This document shows, one piece after another, positions 41,601 to 49,646 of a DNA stretch of 64,000 nucleotides. The stretch is taken from contig NZ_JBHLWN010000025.1 of assembly GCF_042432825.1 (NCBI RefSeq), forward strand, positions 78,909-142,908, read 5' to 3'. The notes under the pieces were generated by a model that was not told where the DNA came from, ran no database searches, and saw nothing but the letters and a program-made list of their open reading frames with translations. Position 1 is the first letter of the stretch. Every line of letters starts with the position of its first letter. The translations under genes were made by a program, and so were the position numbers. The DNA is from Gordoniibacillus chartarius (GTDB lineage Bacteria > Bacillota > Bacilli > Paenibacillales > NBRC-103111).

Positions 41601-42966
41601 CAAAGCGCGCTGCTACTACGATTGGGTCGGTCCGGCGCTGCTGCGTCATCCGCAGGCCGGAGCATGGCGCCAGCTGATCGAAGCGGACGGAGGAGTCCCG
41701 CAAGGCTGGCTGGCGGAGGAGCCGTCGCGCTGGACGGTGGAGGTCGTGCATGCCGCCAGGCTGCAGGCCGGCGGCGAGGTGCTGCAGCAAGCGCCGGAGT
41801 CCTGGAAGCAGGAGGCGCTGCGCAGGCTGGAGCCGGTTACGGGCGAGGCGGAGGCCGTATCGCCTTCATTGCGCGAAGACATCGAGCGGGCTCTGGGCTG
41901 GACATACCCTTATGAAGCGGCGACGAAGCTGCTGTCGAAGACGACCGTGTCGGAGATGAAGCGGCTTCACGAGAGACAGCTTGCCGGTGACGGCGGCTGG
42001 GAGGCGGAGCCTATGACGGACGGAGGTGCGGCTGCCGGCGCATGGCTGGTCGGCGCTGCGGTGATCGCGAACGAGCGCGGGCGGCAAACGGAGCAATGCG
42101 AAGAGTCTGGCAAAGTACCAAGCAAGGAGCCAAGCGAGGATCTAAGTGAAGAACCAGGCAAGGGACTGAGCAAGGAACAAAGCGAGGAACTAAGCAAGGA
42201 ACTGAGCAAGGAACTGAGCAAGGAACAAAGCGAGGAACTGAGCAAGGAACTGAGCAAGGAACAAAGCGAGGAACTAAGCAAAGTACAAAACAAGGAGTCA
42301 GCCTTAAGGCGCGGTACAGAGTCCACTGCCAAGCATCGGGATGGACATCAGCAGACCGGAATTGACGGAGCGGAACGCAGAGCTTCGATGGCGGCGCATC
42401 GAACGGCGCTCGCCCGCAGGCCGCGGTTCATGGAGGAGCGCCGGCTGACCGCCGCCGAGCGGGGAACGGCTTACCACGCCGTTATGCAGCAAATGCCGCT
42501 GGGCCGGGCTCCTTCGCCGGAGGAAGTCGCCGCTGCGATGGAGCGGATGGTTAACCGCGAGCTGTTGACGGCGGCGCAGCGGGAGGCGATCGATCCGGAG
42601 CCGATCGTGCGTTTTTTTGCGAGCGAGCTTGGACAGAGGCTGCTTCGCGCCCGCAGCGTGAAGCGGGAGGTGCCGTTTACTTACGCGCTTTCCTCGGATG
42701 AAGCGTTTGCCGGCGGAGCGGGCCTGCCCGAACCGGAGCCTGTACTCATCCAAGGGGTTATCGATTGCTTGTTTGAGGATGAACAAGGACTTGTGCTGAT
42801 CGATTTCAAGACGGATGCTGTGCGCGGGGCCGACATGAGCGAGCTGCGCGAGCGGTACAAGCTGCAGCTCGGGCTGTATGCCCGCGCGGTGGAGCGTATT
42901 TGGAAGCGTCCGGTGACAGGGCGGTTCGTGTACTATTTTGACGGGGCGTTAACGGTGGAATTGTAG
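38590..42966 (+). CDS. addA: Helicase-exonuclease AddAB, subunit AddA
   Basis: AddA is the UvrD-like 3'-5' helicase and RecB-type nuclease of AddAB. The 1458-residue protein has the Q-type motif (TDDQWAAI), Walker A AAAGSGKTAVLVERI, ATFTKAAAAEMRHRI, DEYQDTNRVQ, LARNFRS, IMSIHKSKGLEFP, and the nuclease end VLIDFKTDAV. It is 80-220 residues longer than the AddA proteins I know. Most of the excess is a Ser/Lys/Glu/Leu repeat (residues about 1174-1237) between the helicase end (TTVSEMKRLHERQ) and the nuclease domain (LTAAERGTAYHAV). ATG 38590 follows GGAAGGAGACGG, within the addB end. Confidence 0.96.
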   Translation: MSREQASNTAASGAVPPKPAEATWTDDQWAAIAVRGSDLLVAAAAGSGKTAVLVERIIRRITDERDPVDVDRLLVATFTKAAAAEMRHRIREALEKELVKQPSSAHLRRQLALMGRASITTLHSFCLEVVQRYEQLAGLAPGFRIANETEAELLRQDVLEAMLEEHYGTAAEGSLFWQTVDAFGGERSDVGLHQLIQKLYDESRSHPYPEHWLRSAAERFGPQPPMSAGEGAAAEEVLEAGMAEAAAAVAEAAKDLGGELAAGSVIRFPQAAPPSLDLWQRSLLGDVRLELEGAAALLRQAVDLAQAPGGPVPYAATLQDDLLVTQGLLEACDIGWDALFGAFSAAAFGKLKPCKGDDVDKALQEQVKELRGQAKDAVAKLQEELFGRSPEQFALELAQLAPIVHTLVDLVIEFGARYSEAKEAKGLVDFGDLEHCCLRVLSGADSTPERLLPSAAAQAYREQFAEVLLDEYQDTNRVQEAIVSLIAREAPGNRFMVGDVKQSIYRFRLAEPGLFLEKYQSFTLTGDGPGRRIDLARNFRSRQEVVHAVNYVFKQIMHGAVGEIDYDERAELVYGANYAEPSAGTDLSVEALLIDKADPYARVGAGEAEGGDDEEGAGQTEGDERLELETAQLEARAIAARIRRMLGQDEEAPLQVFDKASKGFRAATYRDVVILLRATSAWAPIFIEELKLCGIPAYAELSTGYFAATEVDVMLSLLNIIDNPHQDIPLAAVLRSPIVGFTADELARIRLADRGGTFYEAAERFASVPSAVYVETDEKLRERLGGFLAKLREWRTEARQGALPELIWRLYGETGYFDFVGGLPGGGQRQANLRALYDRARQYESTSLRGLFRFLRFLERMRDTGGDLGTARALGEQENVVRIMSIHKSKGLEFPVVFVAGMSKMFNRSDVVMPFVTHKELGFGPRYVDAQLRASYPTLPSLAIQRRMKRELLAEEMRVLYVALTRAREKLILLGTAPSADKLLRKWSRSLEAPGRKLPEHELAKARCYYDWVGPALLRHPQAGAWRQLIEADGGVPQGWLAEEPSRWTVEVVHAARLQAGGEVLQQAPESWKQEALRRLEPVTGEAEAVSPSLREDIERALGWTYPYEAATKLLSKTTVSEMKRLHERQLAGDGGWEAEPMTDGGAAAGAWLVGAAVIANERGRQTEQCEESGKVPSKEPSEDLSEEPGKGLSKEQSEELSKELSKELSKEQSEELSKELSKEQSEELSKVQNKESALRRGTESTAKHRDGHQQTGIDGAERRASMAAHRTALARRPRFMEERRLTAAERGTAYHAVMQQMPLGRAPSPEEVAAAMERMVNRELLTAAQREAIDPEPIVRFFASELGQRLLRARSVKREVPFTYALSSDEAFAGGAGLPEPEPVLIQGVIDCLFEDEQGLVLIDFKTDAVRGADMSELRERYKLQLGLYARAVERIWKRPVTGRFVYYFDGALTVEL
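42109..42300 (+). repeat. Coding tandem repeat in addA: 16 units of 12 bp
   Basis: Sixteen in-frame units of 12 bp, coding SKEL, SKEQ, SEEL and relatives. The core from 42169 to 42276 is nearly exact: AGCAAGGAACAA, AGCGAGGAACTA/G and AGCAAGGAACTG alternate in a 24-36 bp higher-order pattern. Outer units are degenerate (SEDL, GKGL, NKES). Units are a multiple of 3, so gain or loss keeps the frame. The peptide would be a charged helical or disordered linker. Confidence 0.9.
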
Positions 42967-42978
42967 GAGGGGTTGCAA

Positions 42979-44163
42979 GTGAGAATATTGCATACGGCGG
43001 ATTGGCATTTCGGGCGGACGCTCGAAGGGCGCAGCCGTCTGGAGGAGCAAGCGGCGTTTATGGACGAGCTGGCGGCGATCGTGCGGGACGAGCAGATCGA
43101 TCTTGTGCTGGTGGCGGGAGACGTGTACGACTCCGTCAACCCGCCGGCTGCGGCCGAACGGCTGTTTTACGAAGGCGTGGCGCAGCTGTCCGAAGGCGGA
43201 CGCAGGCCGGTGGCGGTTATCGCGGGCAATCACGATCACCCGGACCGGCTGGCCGCCTCCGCGCCGCTGGCGGGCGGGCAGGGCATCCGGCTGGTCGGCC
43301 TGCCGGCGCCGGGGCTGCTGCAGTTCGACATAGCGCGAACCGGAGAAAGGGCCCTCGTCTATGCGCTGCCGTATCCGTCCGAATCGCGGCTCGGCGAGCT
43401 GCTGGAGGAGTCGATGGAGGAGGAGGCGCTGCGCTCGGCTTATTCGGAGCGGATCGGGCGCCTTGTGGCGAAAGAAGCGGCGGCATTCCGGCCGGATACG
43501 GTCAATTTGCTGATGAGCCATCTCTACGTGATGGGCGGCGCGGAATCGGAATCGGAGCGGCCGATCCAGGTCGGCGGCGCCTATACGGTCGATACCAAGT
43601 CGCTGTGTGCACCAGGCGTACAGTACGCGGCGCTCGGTCACCTGCACCGGCCGCAGACGCTGAAGGCAAAGACGGTAGTGCGTTACAGCGGATCGCCGCT
43701 GGCGTACAGCTTCTCGGAGGCCGGGCAGGCGAAGTCGGTAACGGTATTCGACGCTGCGCCGGGTGCGTTCGTAGAGCCTCGCGAAATATGGCTGTCGAGC
43801 GGCAGGCCGCTGGTGAAGTGGCGGGCGGCCGAGGGGCTGGCGCAAGTGCGAAGCTGGCTTGACGAAGGACGGGATCCTCATGCCTGGATCGATCTGGAAG
43901 TCCATATCGCCGAGTCGTTATCGCTGGAGGATATTCATTCGCTGCGAAAATCCCGCGACGGCTTCATCCACATTCGCCCCGTCTATCCCGAGCTGGAAGC
44001 AGAGGCTGTGCGGGAGAGGCAGTCGTCGCTGCCGATCGACGAGCTGTTCCGGCGGTTTTATGCGAGACAGACCGGAGGGGCTCAGCCGGAGCCGGAGCTG
44101 ATGACGCTGTTTCTCGAGCTGATGAGGCAGGAGGAAGACGGCGGGGAACAGGCGGGAGCTTGA
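42979..44163 (+). CDS. sbcD: Nuclease SbcCD subunit D (Mre11 homologue)
   Basis: SbcD is the manganese-dependent nuclease of the SbcCD hairpin- and end-processing complex. The 394-residue protein has the phosphoesterase motifs LHTADWHFGR, LVAGDVYDS, AGNHDHPDRL, NLLMSHLYV and ALGHLHRPQ, in order. GTG 42979 is chosen for its distance from AGGAGGGG; a TTG two codons upstream is also in frame. It lies 12 bp after addA and 31 bp before sbcC. Confidence 0.96.
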   Translation: MRILHTADWHFGRTLEGRSRLEEQAAFMDELAAIVRDEQIDLVLVAGDVYDSVNPPAAAERLFYEGVAQLSEGGRRPVAVIAGNHDHPDRLAASAPLAGGQGIRLVGLPAPGLLQFDIARTGERALVYALPYPSESRLGELLEESMEEEALRSAYSERIGRLVAKEAAAFRPDTVNLLMSHLYVMGGAESESERPIQVGGAYTVDTKSLCAPGVQYAALGHLHRPQTLKAKTVVRYSGSPLAYSFSEAGQAKSVTVFDAAPGAFVEPREIWLSSGRPLVKWRAAEGLAQVRSWLDEGRDPHAWIDLEVHIAESLSLEDIHSLRKSRDGFIHIRPVYPELEAEAVRERQSSLPIDELFRRFYARQTGGAQPEPELMTLFLELMRQEEDGGEQAGA

Positions 44164-44194
44164 GCATAGATGCTCGGAAAAGGAGGAGCCGCGA

Positions 44195-47100
44195 ATGAGG
44201 CCGATAACGCTGCAAATTGCCGGGCTGCAAAGCTACCGGGAGCTGCAGGAAATTGATTTTACACAGCTGACGGACGCCGGAGTATTCGGTATATTCGGGC
44301 CTACGGGGAGCGGCAAGTCGTCCGTGCTCGACGCGATCACGCTGGCTTTGTACGGCAAGGTCGAGCGCGCTCCGAACGGGACGCAGGGCATTATCAACCA
44401 GGCGGAGCAGACGATGTCCGTATCGTTTACGTTCGAGCTGTCGCGTCCGGACGGCGCCGACCGCTACCGGGTCGAGCGCCAGTTCAAGCGGACCGGCGAT
44501 GTGACGGTCAACCAGACGGTCAGCCGGTTACTGCGATTTTCACCGGAAGGGACGGTCGTGTTGGCTGACAAAGCCGGTGATGTCAGCGCCCAGGTGCAGG
44601 AGCTGCTGGGGCTGTCGATGCCTGATTTTACGCGGGCGGTCGTGCTGCCGCAGGGCAAATTTGCCGAGTTCCTGACGCTGACGGGCAAAGACCGCCGCAT
44701 GATGCTGCAGCGGCTGTTCCGGCTCGAGGCGTACGGCGACCAGCTGGCTGCGAAGGTCGCCGCCAAGCTGAAGGAAGCGGAGGTTGAGCTGAAGGAGCTG
44801 GCAGCGGAGCAGCAAGGGCTCGGCGACGCATCGGCGGAGGCGCTCGCCGCGGCGGCGGAGCGGGTTGCGGAAGCGGAGCGTATGGTGCTGCAGGTGCGGG
44901 AAGAGCTTGCCGCCGCTGAAGCGGTGTATGACGAGCTGAAGCAGCTCGTCGCGTGGCAGCGCGAGCAGGCGGATATCGACTCGCAGCTGGAGAGGCTGCG
45001 GGAGCGCGAGCCGGACGTGCTCCGTATGGAGCAGCGGCTGGCGCTGGCCGAGCAAGCGGAGCGGCTGCGTCCTTACGTCGAGCAGCTGGCGGAGGCCCGC
45101 GAGCAGGCGCAGGCCGGGGAGGCGCGTGCTGCGCAGGCCGAGGCCGGCTACGCGGAGGCGGAGCGGACGGCGTCTGCGGCCCGCGGCGGGCAGGAAACGG
45201 CGGCAGCGGCATTGGCCGAGCAGGAAGCGGCGCTGCTGGCCCGGATCGGCCGATTGGAGCAGGCGGTGGAGCTCGAGCTGGAGGTTGCCCGCCTGCGGTC
45301 GAGCGCGGCGGCGCTCGAGCAAGCGGCCGTGCAAGCGGAGCAGCGGCTGGCCGAAGTGAAGGCGGCTGTAGCGAAGGAGCTGGAGCTGCGGGAGAAAGGG
45401 CTGCGGCGGCAAGCCGAGCTCAAGGAGCAGCTGGGCCTCTGCTCGGTCAGTGTGGAGGAAAGCCAGACGCTGCAGAACGCCGTCCAGGAGCTGCAGGCGC
45501 TAAGTGCTCTGGAGGCGGGCTGGCGCGAGCAGGTCGCCGAGCTGGAGCAGGGACGCCGCAGCGCGGCGGGACTTGCGGCCGAGCTGCGCGATGCGAAGCT
45601 GGCGCTGGAGGAGCAAGGGGCCGATTTGCTGCGCAGCTTGGCGGTGAACGGCCCGCAGGAGCGGATGCTGGCGCAGGCGGAGCGGGCAGCGGAGATGCTG
45701 CTGAACTCCGGAACTGCGGCCGTCCAGGAAGGAAAGCGGCTGCGCGAGCAAGCGGAGCGGCATGCGCTGGCGGAGCGTCTTGCCGCCGGATTGCGCGAGG
45801 GCGACCCTTGTCCGGTATGCGGGTCGCCGCATCATCCGGCGCCTGCCGCCGGCGGTGCCGGAGCGAATGAAGCTGCGGACGGCGGCGATTTGGCCGAGCG
45901 CTTCCTCGAGGAGGCGCGGGAGCTGCAGCTGCCGCTCAGGCAGCTGGCGTTCCGCTGGCGCGGCGCCGCCAGGCAGGCCGCGGAGCTGCTGCCGGAGCCG
46001 GTGCGCGACGGTTGGGAGCAAGCCGCGGCCGCGCTTGGCGTCGTGCGGCCGGAAGAAGAGCGGCAAGCCGAGGCCAAGCTGGCGGATGTGCTGCTTGCGC
46101 TGCTCGGAGACGGCAAGGATTCGGGTCATAAGCGGGAGGACAGTGCTCGCGCAGCCAGGAACGGCCCTGCGGGGTCGGGCGATATCGATGCAGCCGATGC
46201 AGCAAGCGCCGATGGCGATGCGGCCCCGGCTGCTGCCGGCGTACCTTTCGCCGCTATTGTTCCAGCAGCCGAACGATTGACGATAGACGAGGCTTACCGG
46301 CAGCTGGAGGCGCTGCGGCAGTGGCTGCGCGCCGGCGAGCGGCAGGCGGCGGCGCTCGAAGCTGCGGCGGCACGCGCCGGCAGCGGGCTGCGGCAAGCCG
46401 AGCGCCGCGCACAGGAGCTCGCCTCGCGGGTAGAGGCGGCTGCCGAGCTGCACAGAACGCTGGAGGCGAAAGCCGCTGCCGCAGAAAGCGGACTAACCCT
46501 GAAACGGGAGCAGTGGCGGGAGCGTTATCCGCAGCTCGCGGGCCGGGATGCGGCAGCCGAGCTGGAGGCGCTGCGGGCGAAGGAGCGGCAGGCGGAAGAC
46601 CTGCGCGGTCGCCTGGAGAAGAGCGACGTCTTCCTGACGGAGCTCGCCGCCAAGCTGGAGCAGCTGCAGCGCCAGGAGGCGGAGCTGGACCGCGAGGCGC
46701 TGCAGCTGCGGACGCGGCTGCAGGGCGAGCGGCAGCTGGCCGAGGCGGCGCAGCGGCAGCTGCTGGAGCGGCTCGGCGGCGAGGAAGGCCGCGCCGAGCC
46801 GCTGCTCGCCGCAGCGCGGGCTTCGCTGGCCGCTCTGAAGAGCGCCGCCGCCGCCGCGCAAGCCGCGCACGAGCGCGCCCAGGCGGCGCTGCAGCGCGCG
46901 GCGGAGCTGCGCAGCGCCGCGCTCGAGGCGCGCGAGGCCGCGGCGCGCCGGCTCGCGCACGCCGGCGCCGCGTGGCACGCTGCGCTTGCCGGCGGCGCGG
47001 GCGCCCTCGGCACGGAGGACGCCGTCAAGGCGGCGTTCCTCCGCGCCGAGGACCGCTCGCGGTGGGTGGACGACGTCCGCGCCCACCGCGAGCAAGAGCG

Positions 47101-47833
47101 CGAGCTGCGCGCCCGGCACGCACAGCTGGAGGCGCGGCGCGCCGGCCGCTCGGCGAGCGAGGCCGACTGGGCCGCCGCGCAGGAGCGGCTGGCCGCCGCC
47201 GGCCAGCGGCGCGACGCCGCCCTCGAATCGCGCGCCAAAGCTGCGCGCGACAACGAAGAGCTCGCGGCGAAGCACGCGCGCTGGCAGGAGCTCGAGCTGC
47301 GCCGCAGCGAGCGCCTCACGCGCCACAGCCGCCTGGGCAAGCTGCAGACGGTGCTGCGCGGCAACGCGTTCGTCGAATTCCTCGCCGAGGAGCAGCTCAC
47401 GCAGGTAAGCCGCGCCGCCTCCGAACGGCTCGGCCGGCTGACCCGCCAGCGGTACGCGCTGGAGGTCGACTCCGCCGGCGGCTTCGTCATCCGCGACGAC
47501 GCGAACGGAGGGGTCAAGCGGCCCGTCACGACGCTGTCCGGCGGCGAAACGTTCTTGACCTCGCTGGCTCTCGCCTTGGCGCTTTCGGCGCAAATTCAGC
47601 TCAAAGGGGAAGTGCCGCTCGAGTTCTTCTTCCTGGACGAAGGGTTCGGCACGCTGGATCCCGAGCTGCTCGAAACGGTCATTCACGCGCTCGAGAAGCT
47701 CCATACCGACCGGCTTGCGGTCGGCGTCATCTCGCATGTGGCGGAGCTGCGCGCGCGGCTGCACCGCCGCCTTGTCGTCGAGCCGGCCGAACCGTCCGGC
47801 CGAGGCAGCCGTGTTCGCCTGGAGCGGCTCTAA
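44195..47833 (+). CDS. sbcC: Nuclease SbcCD subunit C (Rad50-like ATPase)
   Basis: SbcC is the ABC-type ATPase that clamps DNA for SbcD. The 1212-residue protein has Walker A GPTGSGKSS (residue 35 on), a very long Ala/Glu/Leu/Arg coiled coil interrupted by the zinc hook CPVC (about residue 539), the ABC signature TTLSGGETFLTSLALA, and Walker B/D-loop FFFLDEGFGTLDPELLETV. A strong AAAAGGAGGAG site precedes the ATG. The second coiled-coil arm (46.6-47.4 kb) is extremely GC-rich and makes long false frames on both strands. Confidence 0.96.
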   Translation: MRPITLQIAGLQSYRELQEIDFTQLTDAGVFGIFGPTGSGKSSVLDAITLALYGKVERAPNGTQGIINQAEQTMSVSFTFELSRPDGADRYRVERQFKRTGDVTVNQTVSRLLRFSPEGTVVLADKAGDVSAQVQELLGLSMPDFTRAVVLPQGKFAEFLTLTGKDRRMMLQRLFRLEAYGDQLAAKVAAKLKEAEVELKELAAEQQGLGDASAEALAAAAERVAEAERMVLQVREELAAAEAVYDELKQLVAWQREQADIDSQLERLREREPDVLRMEQRLALAEQAERLRPYVEQLAEAREQAQAGEARAAQAEAGYAEAERTASAARGGQETAAAALAEQEAALLARIGRLEQAVELELEVARLRSSAAALEQAAVQAEQRLAEVKAAVAKELELREKGLRRQAELKEQLGLCSVSVEESQTLQNAVQELQALSALEAGWREQVAELEQGRRSAAGLAAELRDAKLALEEQGADLLRSLAVNGPQERMLAQAERAAEMLLNSGTAAVQEGKRLREQAERHALAERLAAGLREGDPCPVCGSPHHPAPAAGGAGANEAADGGDLAERFLEEARELQLPLRQLAFRWRGAARQAAELLPEPVRDGWEQAAAALGVVRPEEERQAEAKLADVLLALLGDGKDSGHKREDSARAARNGPAGSGDIDAADAASADGDAAPAAAGVPFAAIVPAAERLTIDEAYRQLEALRQWLRAGERQAAALEAAAARAGSGLRQAERRAQELASRVEAAAELHRTLEAKAAAAESGLTLKREQWRERYPQLAGRDAAAELEALRAKERQAEDLRGRLEKSDVFLTELAAKLEQLQRQEAELDREALQLRTRLQGERQLAEAAQRQLLERLGGEEGRAEPLLAAARASLAALKSAAAAAQAAHERAQAALQRAAELRSAALEAREAAARRLAHAGAAWHAALAGGAGALGTEDAVKAAFLRAEDRSRWVDDVRAHREQERELRARHAQLEARRAGRSASEADWAAAQERLAAAGQRRDAALESRAKAARDNEELAAKHARWQELELRRSERLTRHSRLGKLQTVLRGNAFVEFLAEEQLTQVSRAASERLGRLTRQRYALEVDSAGGFVIRDDANGGVKRPVTTLSGGETFLTSLALALALSAQIQLKGEVPLEFFFLDEGFGTLDPELLETVIHALEKLHTDRLAVGVISHVAELRARLHRRLVVEPAEPSGRGSRVRLERL

Positions 47834-47841
47834 CCGCTAGG

Positions 47842-47880
47842 CAAGCCCCCCGTTCCCTGTCGTGGAGTCGGGGGGCTTGT
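47842..47880 (+). terminator. Terminator of the addBA-sbcDC operon
   Basis: CAAGCCCCCC pairs perfectly with GGGGGGCTTG over an 18-base loop. The T-run is poor (TCGTGTTATT), so efficiency is uncertain. Confidence 0.7.
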
Positions 47881-47994
47881 CGTGTTATTATCGAAATATT
47901 TGAAAGAAAAGTAATATTTGCGTACAACCCCATAATAAACTTAAAATATGCTAATATAGAGATTAAGATTTAATAAAGTAGGTGAGCCGCCCTA

Positions 47995-49014
47995 ATGGCT
48001 GATGAGCAGCGAAAGGAACATAGTCGTATCGATGAGCTGCAGCGCTTGTCGGCGATCGGACAAATCTCTGCAGGCATTGCCCATGAGATTCGAAATCCGT
48101 TGACAGCGGTGAAAGGATTTTTGCAGCTCATACAGAGAGAGTACGACAGCCGTTACTGGGATATTATCAATTCCGAGTTGGAACAGGCGATTTCCACGGT
48201 GCAAAATCTGCTGGTCGTCTCCAAGCCGGAGCTAAACGATGAAAGCTCAGCCGAACTCAATTTATGCCAGCTGCTGGAAAGCACGTTGTCTCTCTTTGAC
48301 AACGAACTATACAGGGTAAACATTGAGAAACGTTTTTACGATACGAATTCATTGATCTACGGCAAACGCAACCAGCTGAAACGGGCGCTCTTCAATTTGT
48401 TGAAGAACGCCTTCGAGGCGATCGAGGGCGAAGGGTCGATTACCGTCGAGCATTACCGGTCGGACGATCACATTTGCTTACATATTCGCGATACGGGCAA
48501 AGGAATTCCCGGGGACAAGCTTCCGCTGCTCGGCACCCCTTTCTTTTCCACGAAAGCGGATATCGGGACGGGACTCGGATTGTCTCAGGTGTACAATACG
48601 TTTTACGGGCATAACGCAACGATTGCTGTAAATAGCGAAGAGGGGCAAGGTACGGAGTTTACGATCAGGATTCCATTATCCGAACAATCTATGGAGGAGC
48701 GCATGCACACGAACCTGATTATCGAAAAAAATATGAACGTTAAACAGTTTTTCGAAGCGAACCGTCAGCACTTCAACCGGCAGCTGGAGAAAGAGGCGCA
48801 GAACAGCTTTGAAATCGTGTCCGGCCTGAAGTTTGTCACGACGCAGGATTTGCTGGATCACGCCAATCAAATTTTATCGCTTATTCATGACGGCATGACG
48901 CAAGAAATTATTCAGCTGGCTCATGAACGCGGTCTGGCGTGGGCGAGGTCCGACGTGGGCGAGGTCCGACGTGCCGATCATGACGAAGATGGAGTGGTTT
49001 TACGCATTGCGTAA
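47995..49014 (+). CDS. Histidine kinase with C-terminal RsbR-N part, truncated by frameshift
   Basis: The reading frame gives 339 residues. It starts directly with a HisKA domain (RLSAIGQISAGIAHEIRNPL, His phosphoacceptor) of the sporulation-kinase type, with no N-terminal sensor or membrane segment. It continues through HATPase boxes (NLLKNAFEAI, DTGKGIPGDKL, GTGLGLSQVYN). From about residue 240 it enters a helical domain like the N-terminus of RsbR (VKQFFEANRQHFNRQL, EIIQLAHERGLAWARSDV). The frame is then lost at a 16-bp duplication and the last residues (GEVRRADHDEDGVVLRIA) are spurious. GTGAGCCGCCCTA-ATG has a weak AGGTGAG site. See the following two entries. Confidence 0.85.
   Translation: MADEQRKEHSRIDELQRLSAIGQISAGIAHEIRNPLTAVKGFLQLIQREYDSRYWDIINSELEQAISTVQNLLVVSKPELNDESSAELNLCQLLESTLSLFDNELYRVNIEKRFYDTNSLIYGKRNQLKRALFNLLKNAFEAIEGEGSITVEHYRSDDHICLHIRDTGKGIPGDKLPLLGTPFFSTKADIGTGLGLSQVYNTFYGHNATIAVNSEEGQGTEFTIRIPLSEQSMEERMHTNLIIEKNMNVKQFFEANRQHFNRQLEKEAQNSFEIVSGLKFVTTQDLLDHANQILSLIHDGMTQEIIQLAHERGLAWARSDVGEVRRADHDEDGVVLRIA
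48941..48972 (+). repeat. 16-bp tandem duplication that breaks the kinase-STAS frame
   Basis: GGGCGAGGTCCGACGT occurs twice in direct tandem (48941-48956 and 48957-48972). Sixteen is not a multiple of three. Removing one copy joins ...AWARSDV to PIMTKMEWF... and gives one open frame of 526 codons from 47995 to 49591. Confidence 0.95.
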
Positions 49015-49591
49015 AGTGATCTGGGCTTTTCTACGCCAGTATCATTTGGAGACGGGAATTACGGCCGAAGAGGCGTTCGTACTGTCCGACAGAATTAATG
49101 ACGCGTTGGATAACTTTATTATTCAATTCAATGTCGTCTTTACGAAATACCGAGATGAAGTGATCAAGTCGAAGCAGGCCATTATCGATGAACTGGCTGT
49201 TCCGTTAATCCCGATTTTCAACCAAATTGCCGTGCTCCCTCTTATTGGAACGCTGGATGAGGCGCGGATGACCACCATGGAAGACAAGCTGCTGGAAGAG
49301 ATCGAGCGGAGAAATATCCAGAAGCTGTTTATCGATATGTCGGGCGCCATTCTGCTCAACAGCGGCATTTTTCTGCAAATTGTTCGGATCATCGAAGGCA
49401 TTCAGCTGCTCGGCTGCCAAGCCGTCGTGACCGGTATCGGCGCGAAAGTGGCCAGAACGATTCTCGATCTGAATGAGTCCGTCAAGAGCAAGCTGACGGT
49501 GCAGAGCACGCTCCAGCAAGCTCTGCTCAAGGAGCCGTCGTTTATTACAGCCCTGATGGCGGCTAGCGGCAAATCCGCATCGTTTGAATAA
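48971..49591 (+). CDS. RsbR-like N-domain remainder plus STAS domain
   Basis: This is the 3' part of the split gene, about 206 residues if it starts at GTG 48971 (a GAGGT lies just upstream) or 203 from ATG 48980. It holds the rest of the helical RsbR-N (globin-like) domain (MEWFYALRKVIWAFLRQYHL, ITAEEAFVLSDRINDALDNF) and then a STAS domain (VPLIPIFNQIAVLPLIGTLD, LFIDMSGAILLNSGIFLQIV, VTGIGAKVARTI). RsbR-type proteins build stressosomes, and their STAS domain is controlled by phosphorylation. Because the upstream frame stops inside this frame, re-initiation could yield a separate protein. Confidence 0.85.
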   Translation: MPIMTKMEWFYALRKVIWAFLRQYHLETGITAEEAFVLSDRINDALDNFIIQFNVVFTKYRDEVIKSKQAIIDELAVPLIPIFNQIAVLPLIGTLDEARMTTMEDKLLEEIERRNIQKLFIDMSGAILLNSGIFLQIVRIIEGIQLLGCQAVVTGIGAKVARTILDLNESVKSKLTVQSTLQQALLKEPSFITALMAASGKSASFE

Positions 49592-49600
49592 AACAAAAAT

Positions 49601-49646
49601 AAGGCAGCGGCATTCCCGGATCGTCCGGATGTGCCGCTGCCTTTTC
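49601..49646. terminator. Bidirectional terminator between STAS and FAD oxidoreductase genes
   Basis: AAGGCAGCGGCA pairs with TGCCGCTGCCTT; an A-run precedes and a T-run follows. It serves the two convergent genes. Confidence 0.88.

Noticed and set aside
42109..42300. CRISPR-like array
   Set aside because: The repeats are 12-bp, contiguous, without spacers, and in frame within addA; it is a coding minisatellite.
46321..47973. 550-codon plus frame and long minus frames inside sbcC
   Set aside because: Arg/Ala/Gly-rich shadows of the GC-rich coiled-coil arm; SbcC motifs continue without a break in the true frame.
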